Source: Blastocystis sp. Blastoise (lineage: Eukaryota > Sar > Bigyra > Opalinata > Blastocystidae). Taken from it: a DNA stretch of 64,000 bases. Below are positions 1-13,776 of the stretch, piece by piece. Each line of letters opens with the position of its first letter. Within the stretch, counting starts at the first letter, position 1. The position numbers and the translations under genes are program-made. Location of the stretch: NCBI GenBank assembly GCA_039096225.1, contig JBBPEB010000007.1, positions 248,001 to 312,000 on the forward strand, given 5' to 3'. The notes beneath the pieces are model-generated. The model ran no database searches, was not told the DNA's origin, and was given only the letters and a program-made list of their open reading frames with translations.

Positions 1-945
1 ACCTAACTAATAATCTCCTTTTCTTTCCCTTATCAAGTCATTTTTGTAATTGATAATCTATATTCTTATCATAAAGAATTGAATTATAAAAAATGAGGTT
101 TTATATTTAAACATAATTCTATTTCTTCTTTTTTCATCAAATATCTCGATCATTTCTTTTTCTAATAACCTTTATTAACAATATTCATTTGTATATACTT
201 ATAATTCTTATTATGAAATACAAGTATTGTTTATTGTATTTCAAAAATCCATAATCATAATTATTTATATATCTAATCAATAAATCATTCTGTTCTAAAT
301 AGTTTTGACCTCATTCTTTATTTTCCATTAAAAATCCTATTCATAGCATCTTCTTTCTTATTTCTTCATATATATATCTCTTCTTATTCGATAATCAACT
401 TATTCCACAAGAATCATCAATACACAAATCTCAAATAATTCTAATAATTCTAACTGATCTTCATATTCTAATGCATCAAAATCAACAATTTCATAATAGG
501 AATACACATCATTACCCATATAATTAAGGAAAACAGTTCCATCATCAGTTCTATACTCTTCAGAACATTGCTCATCAATAAAAGAACATTTCTAAGTATC
601 TAATTTTGATATCAAAATTCGAAAAACAGGACCATTATTGTTGAAACGAATCAGATCGGTATCTTCTTTATCACATTCATTATACCCATTCTTTTTATGA
701 TTTATAGCTGTAGTATTATGATTATTTAGAGTAGTATTTTCATTATATGAGTGTAATATATCTTCTATTTTGCCATAATCATCATTGAAACGCTTCATAA
801 TATTATTAATAAACATTCTAGAATGAATATCAAGATTTGTTACAGCTGAGAAAACAATTATAACATCTTTCATCAGTTCTTCATATCTATTAATATCTTC
901 CTTCAATCTATTAAACTTCTTAATATCAAATAACCTATCTTTTTA
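1..945 (-). pseudogene. Decayed BTB/T1-TLDc family copy
   Basis: Read on the minus strand, this stretch aligns along its length with the intact BTB-TLDc gene at 5615-7105. Recognisable blocks are FDIKKFNRLKEDINRYEEL, DLIRFNNNGPVFRI, SFIDEQCSEEYRTDDG, EDQLELLELFEIC and, near the window edge, LLEKEMIEIF. It is broken. The usual MVKE start is missing and a TAA lies just upstream. A TAG at 592-594 interrupts the BTB domain, further stops follow near 400 and 360, a block of about seven codons is lost after the GND-YY motif, and the frame shifts around 300. The TLDc half continues beyond the left edge and is barely recognisable. The breaks are seen directly; loss of function is inferred. It marks an older duplication in the same local family. 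Confidence 0.75.
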
Positions 946-1155
946 TGCCTTTCTACGAAATATCAACTATAAAAAGAAAAAACAATTTCATTCATTTTTC
1001 CAGTGTAATTACTGTTTTAGACAGGATATCGATCTATTTTCCATGTTATTTTTTTTAACATTATTATTAAGCATAATTCATTTTCTTTTACGTTTTATCA
1101 GTTAATTATTAGTTAGAATTCGTTAAAATAGTATATTGGATTCAATATCAAAAAT

Positions 1156-4100
1156 ATGTCAGAAATAATAAATGAAATTAAGTGTGATCAAGAAAAACTA
1201 GGTATTCTTCTTATTATTCTATTATATTTGAACTATACATAATTAATATAGTTGATTTTATCTTTCAAGATGAGACTAGAATTAAAATTTCAGTGTCATT
1301 TCTTAATAATTATCCCGAATCATTGCTTTCATTAATCTATTTAAATAAAGCAAATTATTTGAAAGATGAAGATGCATATTTTGTTGATTCTCCTACTCTT
1401 CATATCGATAGAATTGTATTATATATGAAAAACGAACTATCTCTGGATACTTTGTCATTTACAGATATATTAGATCTATATTCTGGATTAAAACATTTCT
1501 TTGCTAGTTCATTTCTTGAATATCAAATGAAAATATATGATTATTTGATTTTAAGTATGCAAGAATTCATTGAACAACATGAATGTGGAATGTAATATAT
1601 ATATGTATATATATGTTATATAATATAATAATTGTGGTGATTTATTTGAATTTGATAAAGAAAAGGAATTAACTATTAATAGTATATTATAGAATTCTTT
1701 TCATTTCTCTATTTTTATAGATATATTTACAGAAGAAAGAAACTTATTATTTCAAAAATATTCAAAACTATTTGAGATTTTTAAAGTTACAACAGTTGTT
1801 TTACAATGTATATATATATTATAATATATGTTTATATATATATAGATGATTTTGATGATAGGACTCCTTATGAATATATATATCCCTCCAATTTACATGA
1901 ATTATTTCCTTCTAAAAATCAATATAAAATAAATAGTATGAATATGTAATATAGTATTATATATATATAGTGTCTTATTATCCTCAGAATAAAACTATAC
2001 AATAGATTCTAAAAAATATGATAATAATGATAATCATTATAATGAATATAGTCGTAGTTATTACTCACAACATTACCCTGAATCGTTTGAAAACTATAAA
2101 AATGAACATGAAGAAATGGCTTTCAATCATTCATTTATGAATAAAGATGATAATAAAGAAGATAATAAAGAAGAAATTATACCTTTAAATACAAATAATG
2201 AAATACACTCTTTGAAAGAAGAAGAAAAATCATATTTATATTATGAAATTGATGATTATTATTCCCGTGAATATAATGAGAAACAAAAAGAATTAGAGAA
2301 AAATGATGCTGATATTAAAAAGAAGAAGAAAACAATTAGCTATATTTTCTATTATATAAATAATGAAAATAGTAAATTATATCTATATATATCTTATTAA
2401 TATATATATATAGTTCGTGATATTTTGCATCCAATTTTAGAGTAAAAATATAGACACTATTATTTATAGTTCTATTTTAAATCTTTTTTACTCTGTAACA
2501 ATAATTTAAATATATAAATGTATATAGATATTCAAGTGATGAATGTTATGAAATCTTTAATTATATACTTAATATGCCTATATGTAAACAAATACAAGAA
2601 ATAAAAACAAAATGTATATATATAGAATTCTATTTCTTCTTCTTATTATTATTATATAGCAAGACAAAAAGAAATAATAAATCCAGAAATGCATCCACTT
2701 TTAAAGCATTAAAGAATGGAATATTTGATCATATTTATATATTTAATATTCTTAATTGTATATTTATATATATTGTTATAATAATAATATATATATTAAA
2801 TCTATATATATGTTTAGATATTTAAAGTAAATTCTATTCAAAATATCAAAAATTAATACAAGAAATTATAAGTACACATATTTTTGATAATGTTACAACT
2901 ATAGAAATTAATGGTATATATATATTATATTTATAATTATATTTTCTATATATAGGTGATCATACAAATCAATGTGATATAGAATTTCAAATTGAATTAC
3001 TTCATTTCTTTACAAGAATTCATTTCCCAAAGATATCTATATATGATCTTAGTAAATATTATTGTTGTTGTCCATACGATACTAAATCCAGATTTACAAA
3101 ATATTTAGTACCCTATTCACTTTTAGAATTAATAGATATTATATATATAAAGCATTCAAACTTATATAAGAATACATTTCCTATAAATGTAGAATCATTA
3201 GAAACTATTTTTCAAGTGAAGAAACATCATGATATTACTATTCAATGTATATATATATGATTATGATTTTAAATAATAATGATAATAATACTATTTAGCA
3301 TATATATTAATTGATACATTTGATGAATTAATGAAAATAGTATTATATTCAGGATTATTGATTGATTATGACGTTTATTTTGATTTTATATTATTATATA
3401 TATATAATTATTATATATTATTTATTTATATAGTTGATGATATATCTAAAAGTCTCAGTGATTATTCACTTATTGATTTGAACTTATATCATTCTAAATT
3501 CATTGATGTCGGTATATATTTATTTTATATATATTATTTATATTAAGATAATATATTTTTTATTGAAATACTATATTTATGATAGAATATTCAATATTTA
3601 AAATTAAATTATTATAATATAATATATATAGAAGCTAATATTACAAATTATACTATATTACACAGGATGCAATGTATATGTGAACGAATCAATTGCGATC
3701 ATTTAGAAGCAATATCTATTCACTGTAATCATTTATTATTCTTTTCTTTATATATATATATATATAGTAATTGATATTATAGATGAAACAATAAATGAGT
3801 ATTATAATGAATATATATCATTCTTATCAACATGTAATTATACTACTGTGAATAAATTAACAATAGGTATATATATTAAAATTATAAACAATGAATATTG
3901 ATTATATATAGATAAACATCAATCTTATTTTTCATCATTTGAAACACCTTATTTACAATATATAAAGGAAATTAATGATGTTTTTTATAAATTCTTTTTA
4001 TTATTTTCAAATAATATTCAATATATATATATTTCAGGTATATATACTATTTTTATTCTATTTCAAAATATTAAATATAATTTACATATATAGATTTTAT

Positions 4101-5262
4101 TCTCGCAAAATATTTATTATTTTCAAAGGATACTATACAACTACATTTATGGTCTAATTTACAAGAATTATATCTTTATTTTAGTATAAAATATATGTGA
4201 ATATCTATTCTATACTTACTGTTTATATATAGATGATACTATAGAGAGTTTAAGTCTTACTCTATTTAATGAACTTGATAAAAGACAATTAAATAACTTG
4301 AAAATAGTATCTATTTTATGTCCTTGTATATATACTATGTTCTATTTTATACTTAAGTATTATAGTGTTCTTATAATATTATTAATCAATTTTATATCTA
4401 TATTTATGCTATTCTTGTTTTTTAATTATATAAATCTAATAATTTTATACTAAACTATATATATATATGTATTTAATTATTTCAATTAATTAACTATATT
4501 ATTATTATATAAAACACTATTTAGGTTCTATCTCGTTTGATATGACTCATATATATACATTTATTGATTCATTCAAAAACGTTTCTTCTTCTTCTTTTCA
4601 TAATCTTAATATGTTCAATCTATCAATTCAACCAATGTGTATATATATTCTAATTGAATTCATTATTCTATTTATATACATATTTAACATTTTTTTCACT
4701 TTATTATTATTTTATTTAAATTAATAAGTTATATATAATAATAACTAGAATTCATCATGATTTTCCTATTCTATAGTTGGTGATAATACTATTGATATTC
4801 ATCTACTTGAGTCATTTCCATCCTTCTCTTTCTATTTACATAAGCCAATTACTTCTATTATTATGTGTAAAGATATTTGTTGTTTTGGTAACTCTATTCA
4901 TTCCTATGAAAACTATATATATAATCAATTAAACTCAAAGTATTCAAAGAATATTCAATACTTAGAAATATGTATTTTTATTATGATTTATATATATATG
5001 TTTGTAATATATATATATTATTTTTTTAGTTATCTCAAATCATTCAGTATTCACAAATATTGTACAGTTAGTAGTAAAAGATACATTTCCATTCTTGAAG
5101 AAAATCAAAATATATTTATGCTATTTTTTTAATATAGAATTTATAATATATATAACATCATTTGATTTCAATGAAGAAGTGACATTATTACAATCTTATA
5201 ATGACACTCATTTATTTTATTGTGAAATTATTCAATGTCGTTTACAAGATGATGATTATTAA
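1156..5262 (+). CDS. Multi-exon BTB-like family protein, copy A (possibly damaged)
   Basis: The first exon (MSEIINEIKCDQ...) is spliced by a 50-nt intron (1202-1251) to an exon with a BTB/T1-like fold pattern, about residues 20-115 (DETRIKISVSFLNNYPESL ... YFVDSPTLHID). About 20 short exons follow, each of about 25-50 codons, ending in QCRLQDDDY and TAA at 5260-5262. Exon order and many motifs (DDFDDRTPYEYIYPSNLHEL, DYYSREYNE) match copy B at 13777-17045 exon by exon. Most introns fall in phase 1. One exon appears to use a downstream acceptor near 2006. Relative to copy B there is an apparent one-base deletion near 2710 and a stop at the next exon junction, so it may be a recent pseudogene. 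The repeated exons look vaguely like leucine-rich units, but I cannot assign a function. BTB domains usually mediate oligomerisation or cullin binding. Confidence 0.6.
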
Positions 5263-5614
5263 ATTATAAATAATTATTTATATGTATGGTATTTATGGGT
5301 TTATTAAGTTGTTAATGGATATTTTATAAAGAAGTTTATTGTATTTATATTTGTTGCTTACAAAAAAAAAAATAGTATACAATTAATTCTAAAAGTTTTT
5401 TGTAGAAATGTTATTTTGTAGTTATAAATTTTTATTCATTCTAAACTATTCAATAGAATAAAATTTAAAAAATTCATTAATAGACTATATTATATAATAT
5501 ATGATTAAAAAAAAACATATATAAATATTATAAAGAATATATAATAACGTATTTATATATAAATGAATGTATATAAAAAAAAGTATTGTGAATATATGTA
5601 TGCAACTATATATA
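5263..5614. other. Intergenic spacer between converging genes
   Basis: This A+T-rich spacer separates the convergent 3' ends of copy A and the intact BTB-TLDc gene. It contains short A runs and TATA-rich stretches. I see no coding or RNA signal. Confidence 0.5.
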
Positions 5615-7105
5615 TTAAGTTCTTCCCCAGACTTCATAATCTTCTACTTTAAAATCATTTCTAGAATTAGCATTATTAGTATTCACAAATAAGGATGATT
5701 TTTGGGGAGTATTCACTTCAGAATAAGAATGTGCATTACAATAAGAATCAGTATTACTATAACATTGATCAGATATCTTGATGTCATAACCACCTCCAAA
5801 TTTTGGACCATTAGAAGAAGTACAAAATATAGCATAACTTCTATCACTATTTATATAATCATATTTAGTAGGAGGAATACCATGTTCATTACTTAAAGTA
5901 AATAGAAATTCTTTAGAAAAAGATTTAGAACTCCCTGGACGATATTCCCAACTTTGATCTGTATATCCTCCAAATATATTAATATGATTATTATGACCAA
6001 TATGTTTGATTATAGTTACTGTTTCTCCTTTATTATCACAACATCTATGGAATTCACTTGCTTTATATTCATGTTCACTTGCTCTAAATAATAATTTCCA
6101 TTTCTTTTCTTTACCAAGCCAATTCACTAATGGTCTCTCAAATTCTTTATTAATAATAGTTGATTGATTGAACCATCCTGGAATCATTGCTTCTTTTGTT
6201 TCTTCTTTTCCTTTTTCACCAAATAATTCAACCATCTCTTTCTCTAATAATTCTTTATTAATATCATTAATCTTATCTTCTTCTATATATATATATATAT
6301 TATTCACATATTCAGTAATATATTCAATATATTCATATTTCTTATTCATATATAAACTATTATCAATAGGATTATAATTGATAAATCCATTATCATAATT
6401 CTTAACATAATCATTCCATAAACCATTCTTTACTAAATATTCTTTAATAGTATCATTCGTATTTCCATTAATAATCAAAGAAACTTCATCTCCTTCTTCA
6501 TATTTCTTCATCTTTCGATCTCTTCTTTCTCTACAATCTATTAATTCCATAGGAATTACTAAGCCACAAAATTCAAATAAATTCAATAGTTCTAATTGTT
6601 CCTCATAAGAAAAAGAATCAAAATTTACTTTCTTTCCATTCAAATAATCTATTAAATAATAAATAAAAGCATCATTTCCAGGATAATCAAGATATATAGA
6701 TCCATCATTGGCTCTATATTCTTCATCACGTTGTTCTTCAATAAAAGAACCTTTTAAAGAATCTAAAACAGATTTTGATATTTGAAAAATAGGACCATTA
6801 TTGGTAAATCGTATCAAATCCATATCATTATCATCATTATCATCCATATTTACATTCATATCTTCATTATTCTTATCTTTATAAACACATTTCTTTTCAA
6901 ATTCATTACTTTCACCTTCCTTCTCAATACAATCATCTCCAATATGTTTTATAAGTCTATTAATTGACAATCCAGAATGTATTCCAAGATTCATTACTGA
7001 TCCAAATACATTAACTACATCTTTCATCAATTCTTCATATACATTGATATCTTCCTTCAATCTATTGAATTTATCAGTATCAAATAACACCTTTTCTTTC
7101 ACCAT
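5615..7105 (-). CDS. BTB/T1-TLDc domain protein (intact, intronless)
   Basis: This is a single open frame of about 496 residues. I place the start at the Met beginning MVKEKVLFDTDKFNRLKEDI, because the 24.9-26.6 kb copy starts at the same motif; the frame is open further upstream. A helical N-terminus is followed by a KCTD-like T1/BTB domain at about residues 100-190 (DLIRFTNNGPIFQISKSVL ... SIYLDYPGNDAF ... EEQLELLNLFEFCGL). A linker then leads to a C-terminal TLDc domain, about 330-496 (PLVNWLGKEKKWKLLFRA ... GPKFGGGYDIKIS ... FKVEDYEVWGRT). TLDc proteins in other eukaryotes act in oxidation resistance and in V-ATPase regulation; T1/BTB domains oligomerise. Which role applies here is unknown. 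The gene has no introns, although its sister copy has two, placed inside the TLDc region. Confidence 0.85.
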   Translation of the reverse strand: MVKEKVLFDTDKFNRLKEDINVYEELMKDVVNVFGSVMNLGIHSGLSINRLIKHIGDDCIEKEGESNEFEKKCVYKDKNNEDMNVNMDDNDDNDMDLIRFTNNGPIFQISKSVLDSLKGSFIEEQRDEEYRANDGSIYLDYPGNDAFIYYLIDYLNGKKVNFDSFSYEEQLELLNLFEFCGLVIPMELIDCRERRDRKMKKYEEGDEVSLIINGNTNDTIKEYLVKNGLWNDYVKNYDNGFINYNPIDNSLYMNKKYEYIEYITEYVNNIYIYIEEDKINDINKELLEKEMVELFGEKGKEETKEAMIPGWFNQSTIINKEFERPLVNWLGKEKKWKLLFRASEHEYKASEFHRCCDNKGETVTIIKHIGHNNHINIFGGYTDQSWEYRPGSSKSFSKEFLFTLSNEHGIPPTKYDYINSDRSYAIFCTSSNGPKFGGGYDIKISDQCYSNTDSYCNAHSYSEVNTPQKSSLFVNTNNANSRNDFKVEDYEVWGRT

Positions 7106-7192
7106 TAATGAAATAATGCTAATCAAATAAATATAGTTATTTCCCCTGTTTATTTTTATTTTTTCAATATTTATTATTTTCTTATTATTCAC

Positions 7193-8691
7193 TTATTATT
7201 AATCTATGATTATTCATATTATTTTGAATGATTATTAATTAACATGATCTGCAAGAATCTGCTAAAAATTCCTTAAAATAAAAAGATACTTGTGGTTCTT
7301 TACCTCATTGATTGTTTTAAATAAAAAATTGAATATTATCAGGAAATATAGAGGATGCTAGAGACAGAATGACATGCTTAATAAGTATATATCTCTTGAT
7401 TATTTTTCATTTTGATGAATTAGTCTCTTATTTTAAACAGATACATTTCTATTTTTATTTATATGATATATATATATTTATATATACTAATTATTACTTA
7501 TATAGAAATGAATAACTCTGTTTTTATTGTAATTATTCCTGATTTCTGATTGAATTTAATGCGATATTATTTTTTTATATTATATTTATATGATATGCTT
7601 TTATTACTCAAATAAAATCTCTTCTATAGTCTTTAGATACAAAATTCTTCCTTTGTTTTCTATCTCCTTCTTCTTACTCTTGCATTTCTATTTCACATTA
7701 TTTTATTCATGGTATTTTATACAACATTTTATTAATATCTCAAAATCATAATCATAATTATTATAGATAATATATTATCTATATATGGATTAATAATGAA
7801 TATTTCTGATCTTTTATTCAATAGTATATTCATCTTAAAAGAAATCAATATATTTTAAATATGTTACAACAATGTGAATAAATATATCATATTAATAAGT
7901 ATAATATTATTCTAAGCATATTCATTTCATAATTCTTGATTATTATTCGATATTTAAAAAAATAATAATCGTAAAATATATATATAATAATAATAATAAA
8001 ACACAGTAGTTCAAATCATGCTTCTTGAATACACTAATTATATTCTATAAATGCATTTTTGTTATAACATTTGAAAACTTTAAGCTATGTCAACGACTTA
8101 ATAGTAATATATATTATTTCATAATTCTGAATACATAAATTTATCTGTATTTTGATAAAAGCATATATATTAAAAATTATTTATAAAATTATATAAAAAA
8201 TAAAAACATTTTATTCAGTAATCTTTATGAATAATACTATATAACACTTGCCTTAAAACTTTTTAAAAACATAAACAAAGCTGTATCCAACAGAGTCAAT
8301 AAAGTAATGAAATACTGTAAAATATAATACTATTTTCATTATTTTTTGTATATCCAACTAATTCTGTCTCAATAAAATCACTATGTTTTCATATCAATGT
8401 ATATATAGCAACTAACGTTTATGAATTACTTTTAGTTATCTAAATTTCAGAATATCATACCATAATAATAATTTTGAATATATATTTAAAGTAAATGTTT
8501 AGTGAGCACAACATAAAAATGTATTTATAATAAATACAAAAACAATATTTTTTTCAAATGTTTTAAAATAAAAGAGCAATTACCTATAAAAATCTTAGAA
8601 ATGTTAATAAATAATAAAAAATAATAATAGATAAAAAGAGATTATTAAATATAATAGCAGAGAGAAACATAAAAGATAATCATAAAGAAAA
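7193..8691. other. 1.5-kb intergenic region, no gene seen
   Basis: This is A+T-rich DNA between the start of the intact BTB-TLDc gene and the 3' end of copy C. It contains many stops in all frames and short TA runs. I found no conserved protein segment, tRNA-like B box or inverted repeat here. Confidence 0.5.
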
Positions 8692-9023
8692 TTATAATTC
8701 TTCTAATTCATAATTTACATGATTCTCCTGAATAAATGAAGAATCATTTAATTGTTGTTTATACATATCAAGTTGTTCAGTTGAAATATCACAATCTAAA
8801 TAATAGATTATCTATACAACAATTTATATATATATACCAATATAAAAAATAAATTCTTTTAATTTAGGAATTTTTCCAGTAGAAATAAAATTGACGAGTT
8901 TTATTAATTGTTCATCATCATAAATATATAATTGTGAGTTTCTTATATGTTGAGTTTTATTTTCATTTATACATTCAAATAATGTTTCTATCTCATATTG
9001 ACTCATCGTTTCATCTATATATA

Positions 9024-9102
<79 letters not shown>

Positions 9103-10794
9103 ATTTGTACCCATAATTGCATCTATAAATTTATGACTATCATATTTACATCGAAGAATTGAGTCATAAGAATTATTAATATATTCATCATAAGAATAAT
9201 AACTAGTTAATCGGATAGTACTTGACGATGGAAAGTTATTATTATTCATATATCTACAAAATGTGTTCATTAAATCTTCCCACCAATCTTCACAATCGTT
9301 ACCTATATATATATACATATATATATACATATTATTTAATAAAAATAATGTTTAAATAATGATGAGATTATACATGTATATACATGATTCATAGTTTTAA
9401 ATATATTAATAATAATTATAATAAATATATATATATATACAAAACGTGATAGATCTTAGTTGAGGGAAATTATCAATAGTAAATAGTTTGAAAAAGTTAT
9501 CGTCTGGTATATCCTCAATATCTAAATAAATATATATAAAAATATTAGGATAAAATATTTTATATATTATGATTAAAATACTATATATATTTTATATATT
9601 ATGATTAAAATACTATATATATTTAATATATATACTTAAAAATAATTCAGTTGTATTGTGAAAACACCCTTTTTTAATTAATTGATTTATAAAAGACATG
9701 TAGCAAACTAATAAGAATAGATATTAAAATTATTTAAATAAATAATTTTTACACCTAATAATAATTAATATAAATAATTACATTCTATTGAAACAATAGA
9801 AGCTTTAGGAATTAATTTCTCTAATAAATTTTCATATGTATTTAAACATTCAGATAATGAGTCTTTTTTTATAGAAATCACTATATACATATTCATATGT
9901 TTTATAATATAACATACAGTTAATCTCTAATTCATGAATAGTATTAAACTTATTGTCATCAAAGAGAGTTGATATCCATTCTAAATATTTTAGACTTACA
10001 GCAACAAAAAATGTAATATTTAAACAATTCAGATGCTCTAATACATTACTCTTTAAGAATGTTTCCAATGCATTTCTTTTATCAATTTCACCTTGATCAT
10101 TATTATTATCATTATTATCATCATCTATAAATGAATAAATATTAGTAATATTACTACTATATATCCACAATATATTTATTGCATCTATTAATAAATACCT
10201 TTAATTGCTATATGTAAACAATCAATATTATGTTTATAATTTTTAATAATATCTAATGTTTTGATAGTATCAGAACGACAAGAATCAACTGTATAAAATA
10301 GTATATATATAATATAATATAAAAAGTAATTCAATAAAAGAAGAAAGAAATATTTCATACTTAAAAGATTATCAAAAGAAATAAGATCTTTCTCTAACAA
10401 TTCATTTAAATGCGGAAAATAATAAATAAAATCATCTATAAAAAGTAAATAGATGAACTTAATTATATATATAGTATTATAGTCATAAATATATATATAT
10501 ATATATAATACATAAATTCTTATTAATTCCAACAATATGAATTGAATGTGTATAAGCTAAATCATCTAAAAGAATAGCAACTTCCTCTTTCTCATCACTA
10601 TCAATTTCATTTATACGAATAGTATCAATAATAGATATTAAATTAACAGGAAATAGAGAATCAAAATTGTCAGTAGCTACAATAATTATTATAATAGCTT
10701 ATTAAATAATTTATAAATGTACCTATTGTATTATTATAATTGATAATATGTAATTTTGGAAAGTTTTTTGGATTTATTAAAGATAATTGAAAGG

Positions 10795-10834
<40 letters not shown>

Positions 10835-11084
10835 ATCATTATCATATATAAGTTTAGTAACATTTGAAAATATATGAGTTGTCATTATTTTGTCAAATAA
10901 ATTCTCATCAATTATATTTGTTAATTTATTAACTATATTGAATAATAATAATTGCTATTATATAAAAATAATACCCCTGTCAACATTGAGTGTTGTTATA
11001 GAATCAAAAAGTCCTTCTTCAAATAATTTCATAAAAAGCACAGAATTATATTCAGAAATAGAATCTAAAATAAAATATTAATTC

Positions 11085-11156
<72 letters not shown>

Positions 11157-11750
11157 CACGTATGTAGAATGATTTCTGAAATAGATAAATAGGAAGGAAG
11201 TAGTAATAATTGAGATATACCCAATTTAGAAGATGCTTCAATAATACTATTATATATATATTAATGAATTCAAAATATAATTATATACTATAATGTTTTA
11301 TCGTTTATTTTATCTATATATAATGATAATATGTTAAATTATTTATAAATATGTATATACCATCATATTCAATTTTAAATGTATCTATTAATATATATTC
11401 ATCGTTTGTTTCACTGATTTCTACTTGTGAATAATCATTTGTATATATAGCTTCATTAACTATATATTTATATATTTTATGTAATACATTCTTGTCTCTT
11501 CTTTCACTAACAGAATCAATCAAATCATAAGAATAATAGATTTTATTTAGATCTAAAGAAGAAATCTTATTATATTCATTCATTTCGGATTCTGTGTAAT
11601 AATTATATATTCTAGGTTTATATGTTTCATCTTCATCATTATAATATAAACGAATATATTCAATTATATATTCATCACTATTTGGATTTAATAATAGTTC
11701 AGTTTTCTTATAATGCGTATTTACTATATAATATGTTTATTAATAATATG

Positions 11751-11799
<49 letters not shown>

Positions 11800-12021
11800 A
11801 GTAATATGTAATTCTTTTAATGAAGGGAATATATCTTGAATATTTGTTGGATATATATATTCTAATGGAATATTCGAAGAATAATCATCTATATATAGAT
11901 TATTATTATTTATATTATATTATATATATATATATATAATTTTAACTTTTGTAATACATATCATTTTAATAAGAAGAGAATAATATAATAATTCATCTTT
12001 TCGTTGAGGTGTTATTAATCC

Positions 12022-12060
<39 letters not shown>

Positions 12061-12558
12061 TACCTTTTATATGCATTTCTTTTTTATTTGAACTGTATAA
12101 ATCCAAAGTCATAGTTAATTTAACATCTTCATTATCATATTCATATATATCATAATTGTTATCTTTCAAATAATTATAAAATAACTCTTTAAGATGAAAT
12201 AATAAATCACTTTGAAACTCATCGTTAATCACAACTGAATATTCAATAAGTGTTTTATAGATATCATAACTATCTCTCAGATTTAAAGAAGAAACATCCA
12301 CGTTATCTTCCATTAAAAAAGAAATCACTTTTTCAATATGAAAAGGAAGCATATCTATATAATAGCTACCGTCACCATATTTTTCAGAGTGTCCAATAAT
12401 ATCATAAAAGGGAAATTGACAATATTTCTCAATAAATTCCCTAGGAACCCATAATTGCGTCTCATCTTGAAACGAAAACAAATCTATAAGAAAAATAAAT
12501 ATTTCTAATTTATTCAAATACATCTATCTTTATTCAAACTAGTTTCAGTTGCTGACAT
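8692..12558 (-). CDS. Multi-exon BTB-like family protein, copy C
   Basis: The start is MSATETSLNKDR at 12556-12558. A short intron follows (about 12486-12521), then a BTB-like exon, residues about 14-110: DETQLWVPREFIEKYCQFPF ... GSYYIDMLPFHIEKV. Many short exons continue to YELEEL and TAA at 8692-8694. Copy D (17610-21534) is its close paralogue with the same exon order; shared motifs include NPNSDEYIIEYIRLYY, TESEMNEYN and YEIETL. The repeated exons carry motifs such as FPSLKELHITG that resemble leucine-rich units, but I cannot assign them to a named repeat. Several introns are almost pure (TA)n, at 9027-9100, 11083-11152 and 11754-11796. The gene is divergent from copy B. No function can be given beyond probable protein-protein contacts through the BTB-like domain. 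Confidence 0.65.
9027..9100. repeat. (TA)n microsatellite inside an intron of copy C
   Basis: About 37 TA dinucleotides run without interruption between a copy C acceptor and donor. The run forms most of the intron. Confidence 0.9.
11083..11152. repeat. (TA)n microsatellite inside an intron of copy C
   Basis: This is an uninterrupted TA run of about 70 bp. A second run of about 40 bp lies at 11754-11796 in the same gene. Confidence 0.9.
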
Positions 12559-13776
12559 GACTCTAAATAAACAATGTTAACAATGGAATTACAAAATATT
12601 TATCGAAAAGCATTTCAGATAATAATCTTCAACACATACAATAATTATACTTGATAAATCTAAAAAATAAGCAAAGAACAACTTATTAAACTTATAAAAT
12701 AAAACAAGAAAAATTATCAAAACAAGAATCTTTCTTTCTCTATATAATAACGAAATCTTTCCTCTTTAACAGTGGAAAAAAACGGAAGTTTTCAGGTTCT
12801 TGTGGAAAAGTACTAAACGATAGTGGAAAAAACGAGTGTTTCACTATGGAGAAACAAACAAAGAATTATGGAAAAAAAAACATTTTTGGTGTGTTGTCAA
12901 TCTTCAGTACAAGCTATTGTTGAGTCAAGAGACCATGGGGTAATCAATGTATATGCTATAACTATACTAACCTTAAAAAATAAAGTAATATTGAACGAGT
13001 ATAAAATATAATTACAATTAATAAAATGGAAATTAGAATTTGGTTCTTTTATTCAACTCTAGACACTATAGTCTATATAAATATATATCAATTACAACTT
13101 TGTAATAAAGTTGAATCAAACATTTTTATTTTTTGCATTATTTTATCAATAAGAATATCTGGTCATGTACATCCCTTTATGTATATTCTTATTTATATAA
13201 AATATCGGTATTTTATGAATTATCGATGCATCTCTATTCATGTCAACTTTTCTAAATATTATAATAGTAGCTTTTTTGTATACAATAGACAGTTTATAAC
13301 TCATAATGATAGATTTTAGATTAAATTTACAAAATATTACGAATATGATGAATAAATATAATTGTATTAATGCCTTATTAATATTGAACAGAACATAAAA
13401 TCTATTTATAAAGTGATATACTCTACAATTAAATAAGATAAATCACTGATAAACTGAATTGCAACTAATTGTCATATATACTTACAATCTCTCCTGTTCG
13501 AAGTGTGAACATAAGTATGTAGAATACAAAAAATATATATAATTTTCAAAAATAAGTATTTTGATATTATTATACAAGAAAAGTCACTTTTAAAAGAAAA
13601 TTTTGGTACAAGTGAAACTTGATGGACTTTGCTTATCTTTAAAAAAAGTACACAACCAAATATACACTTTTCCACAAGAACTTAAGAACGTCTCTACTAG
13701 AATATCCAAAATAATTCTGTTTTATGTATCATATTTCTATCAGAAATATATAAATATATCTATTAGTACTTTGAGA
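12559..13776. promoter_or_regulatory. Divergent intergenic region bounded by a 16-bp inverted repeat
   Basis: This 1.2-kb spacer separates the starts of divergent copies C (minus) and B (plus), so it should hold both promoters. GTTCTTGTGGAAAAGT at 12796-12811 recurs as its exact reverse complement at 13666-13681. Further inside, GTTTCACT near 12838 is matched inversely near 13610. Two readings are possible: shared regulatory sites, or the worn terminal repeats of an 890-bp mobile element inserted between the genes. Short open frames inside show no recognisable protein. Confidence 0.4.

Noticed and set aside
1980-2010. Frameshift in copy A before SKKYDNNDN
   Set aside because: A downstream AATAG acceptor in phase 1 restores the frame, so no lesion is needed at this point.
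12823-13319. Two short plus-strand frames between copies C and B
   Set aside because: They show no homology, no splice continuity and A+T-driven composition; they are probably part of the promoter region or of an element remnant.
13603-13776. Upstream extension of copy B to a TTG
   Set aside because: The extended segment covers the 16-bp inverted repeat and shows no similarity to copies A, C or D. The ATG at 13777 matches the family start (MSxE/T).
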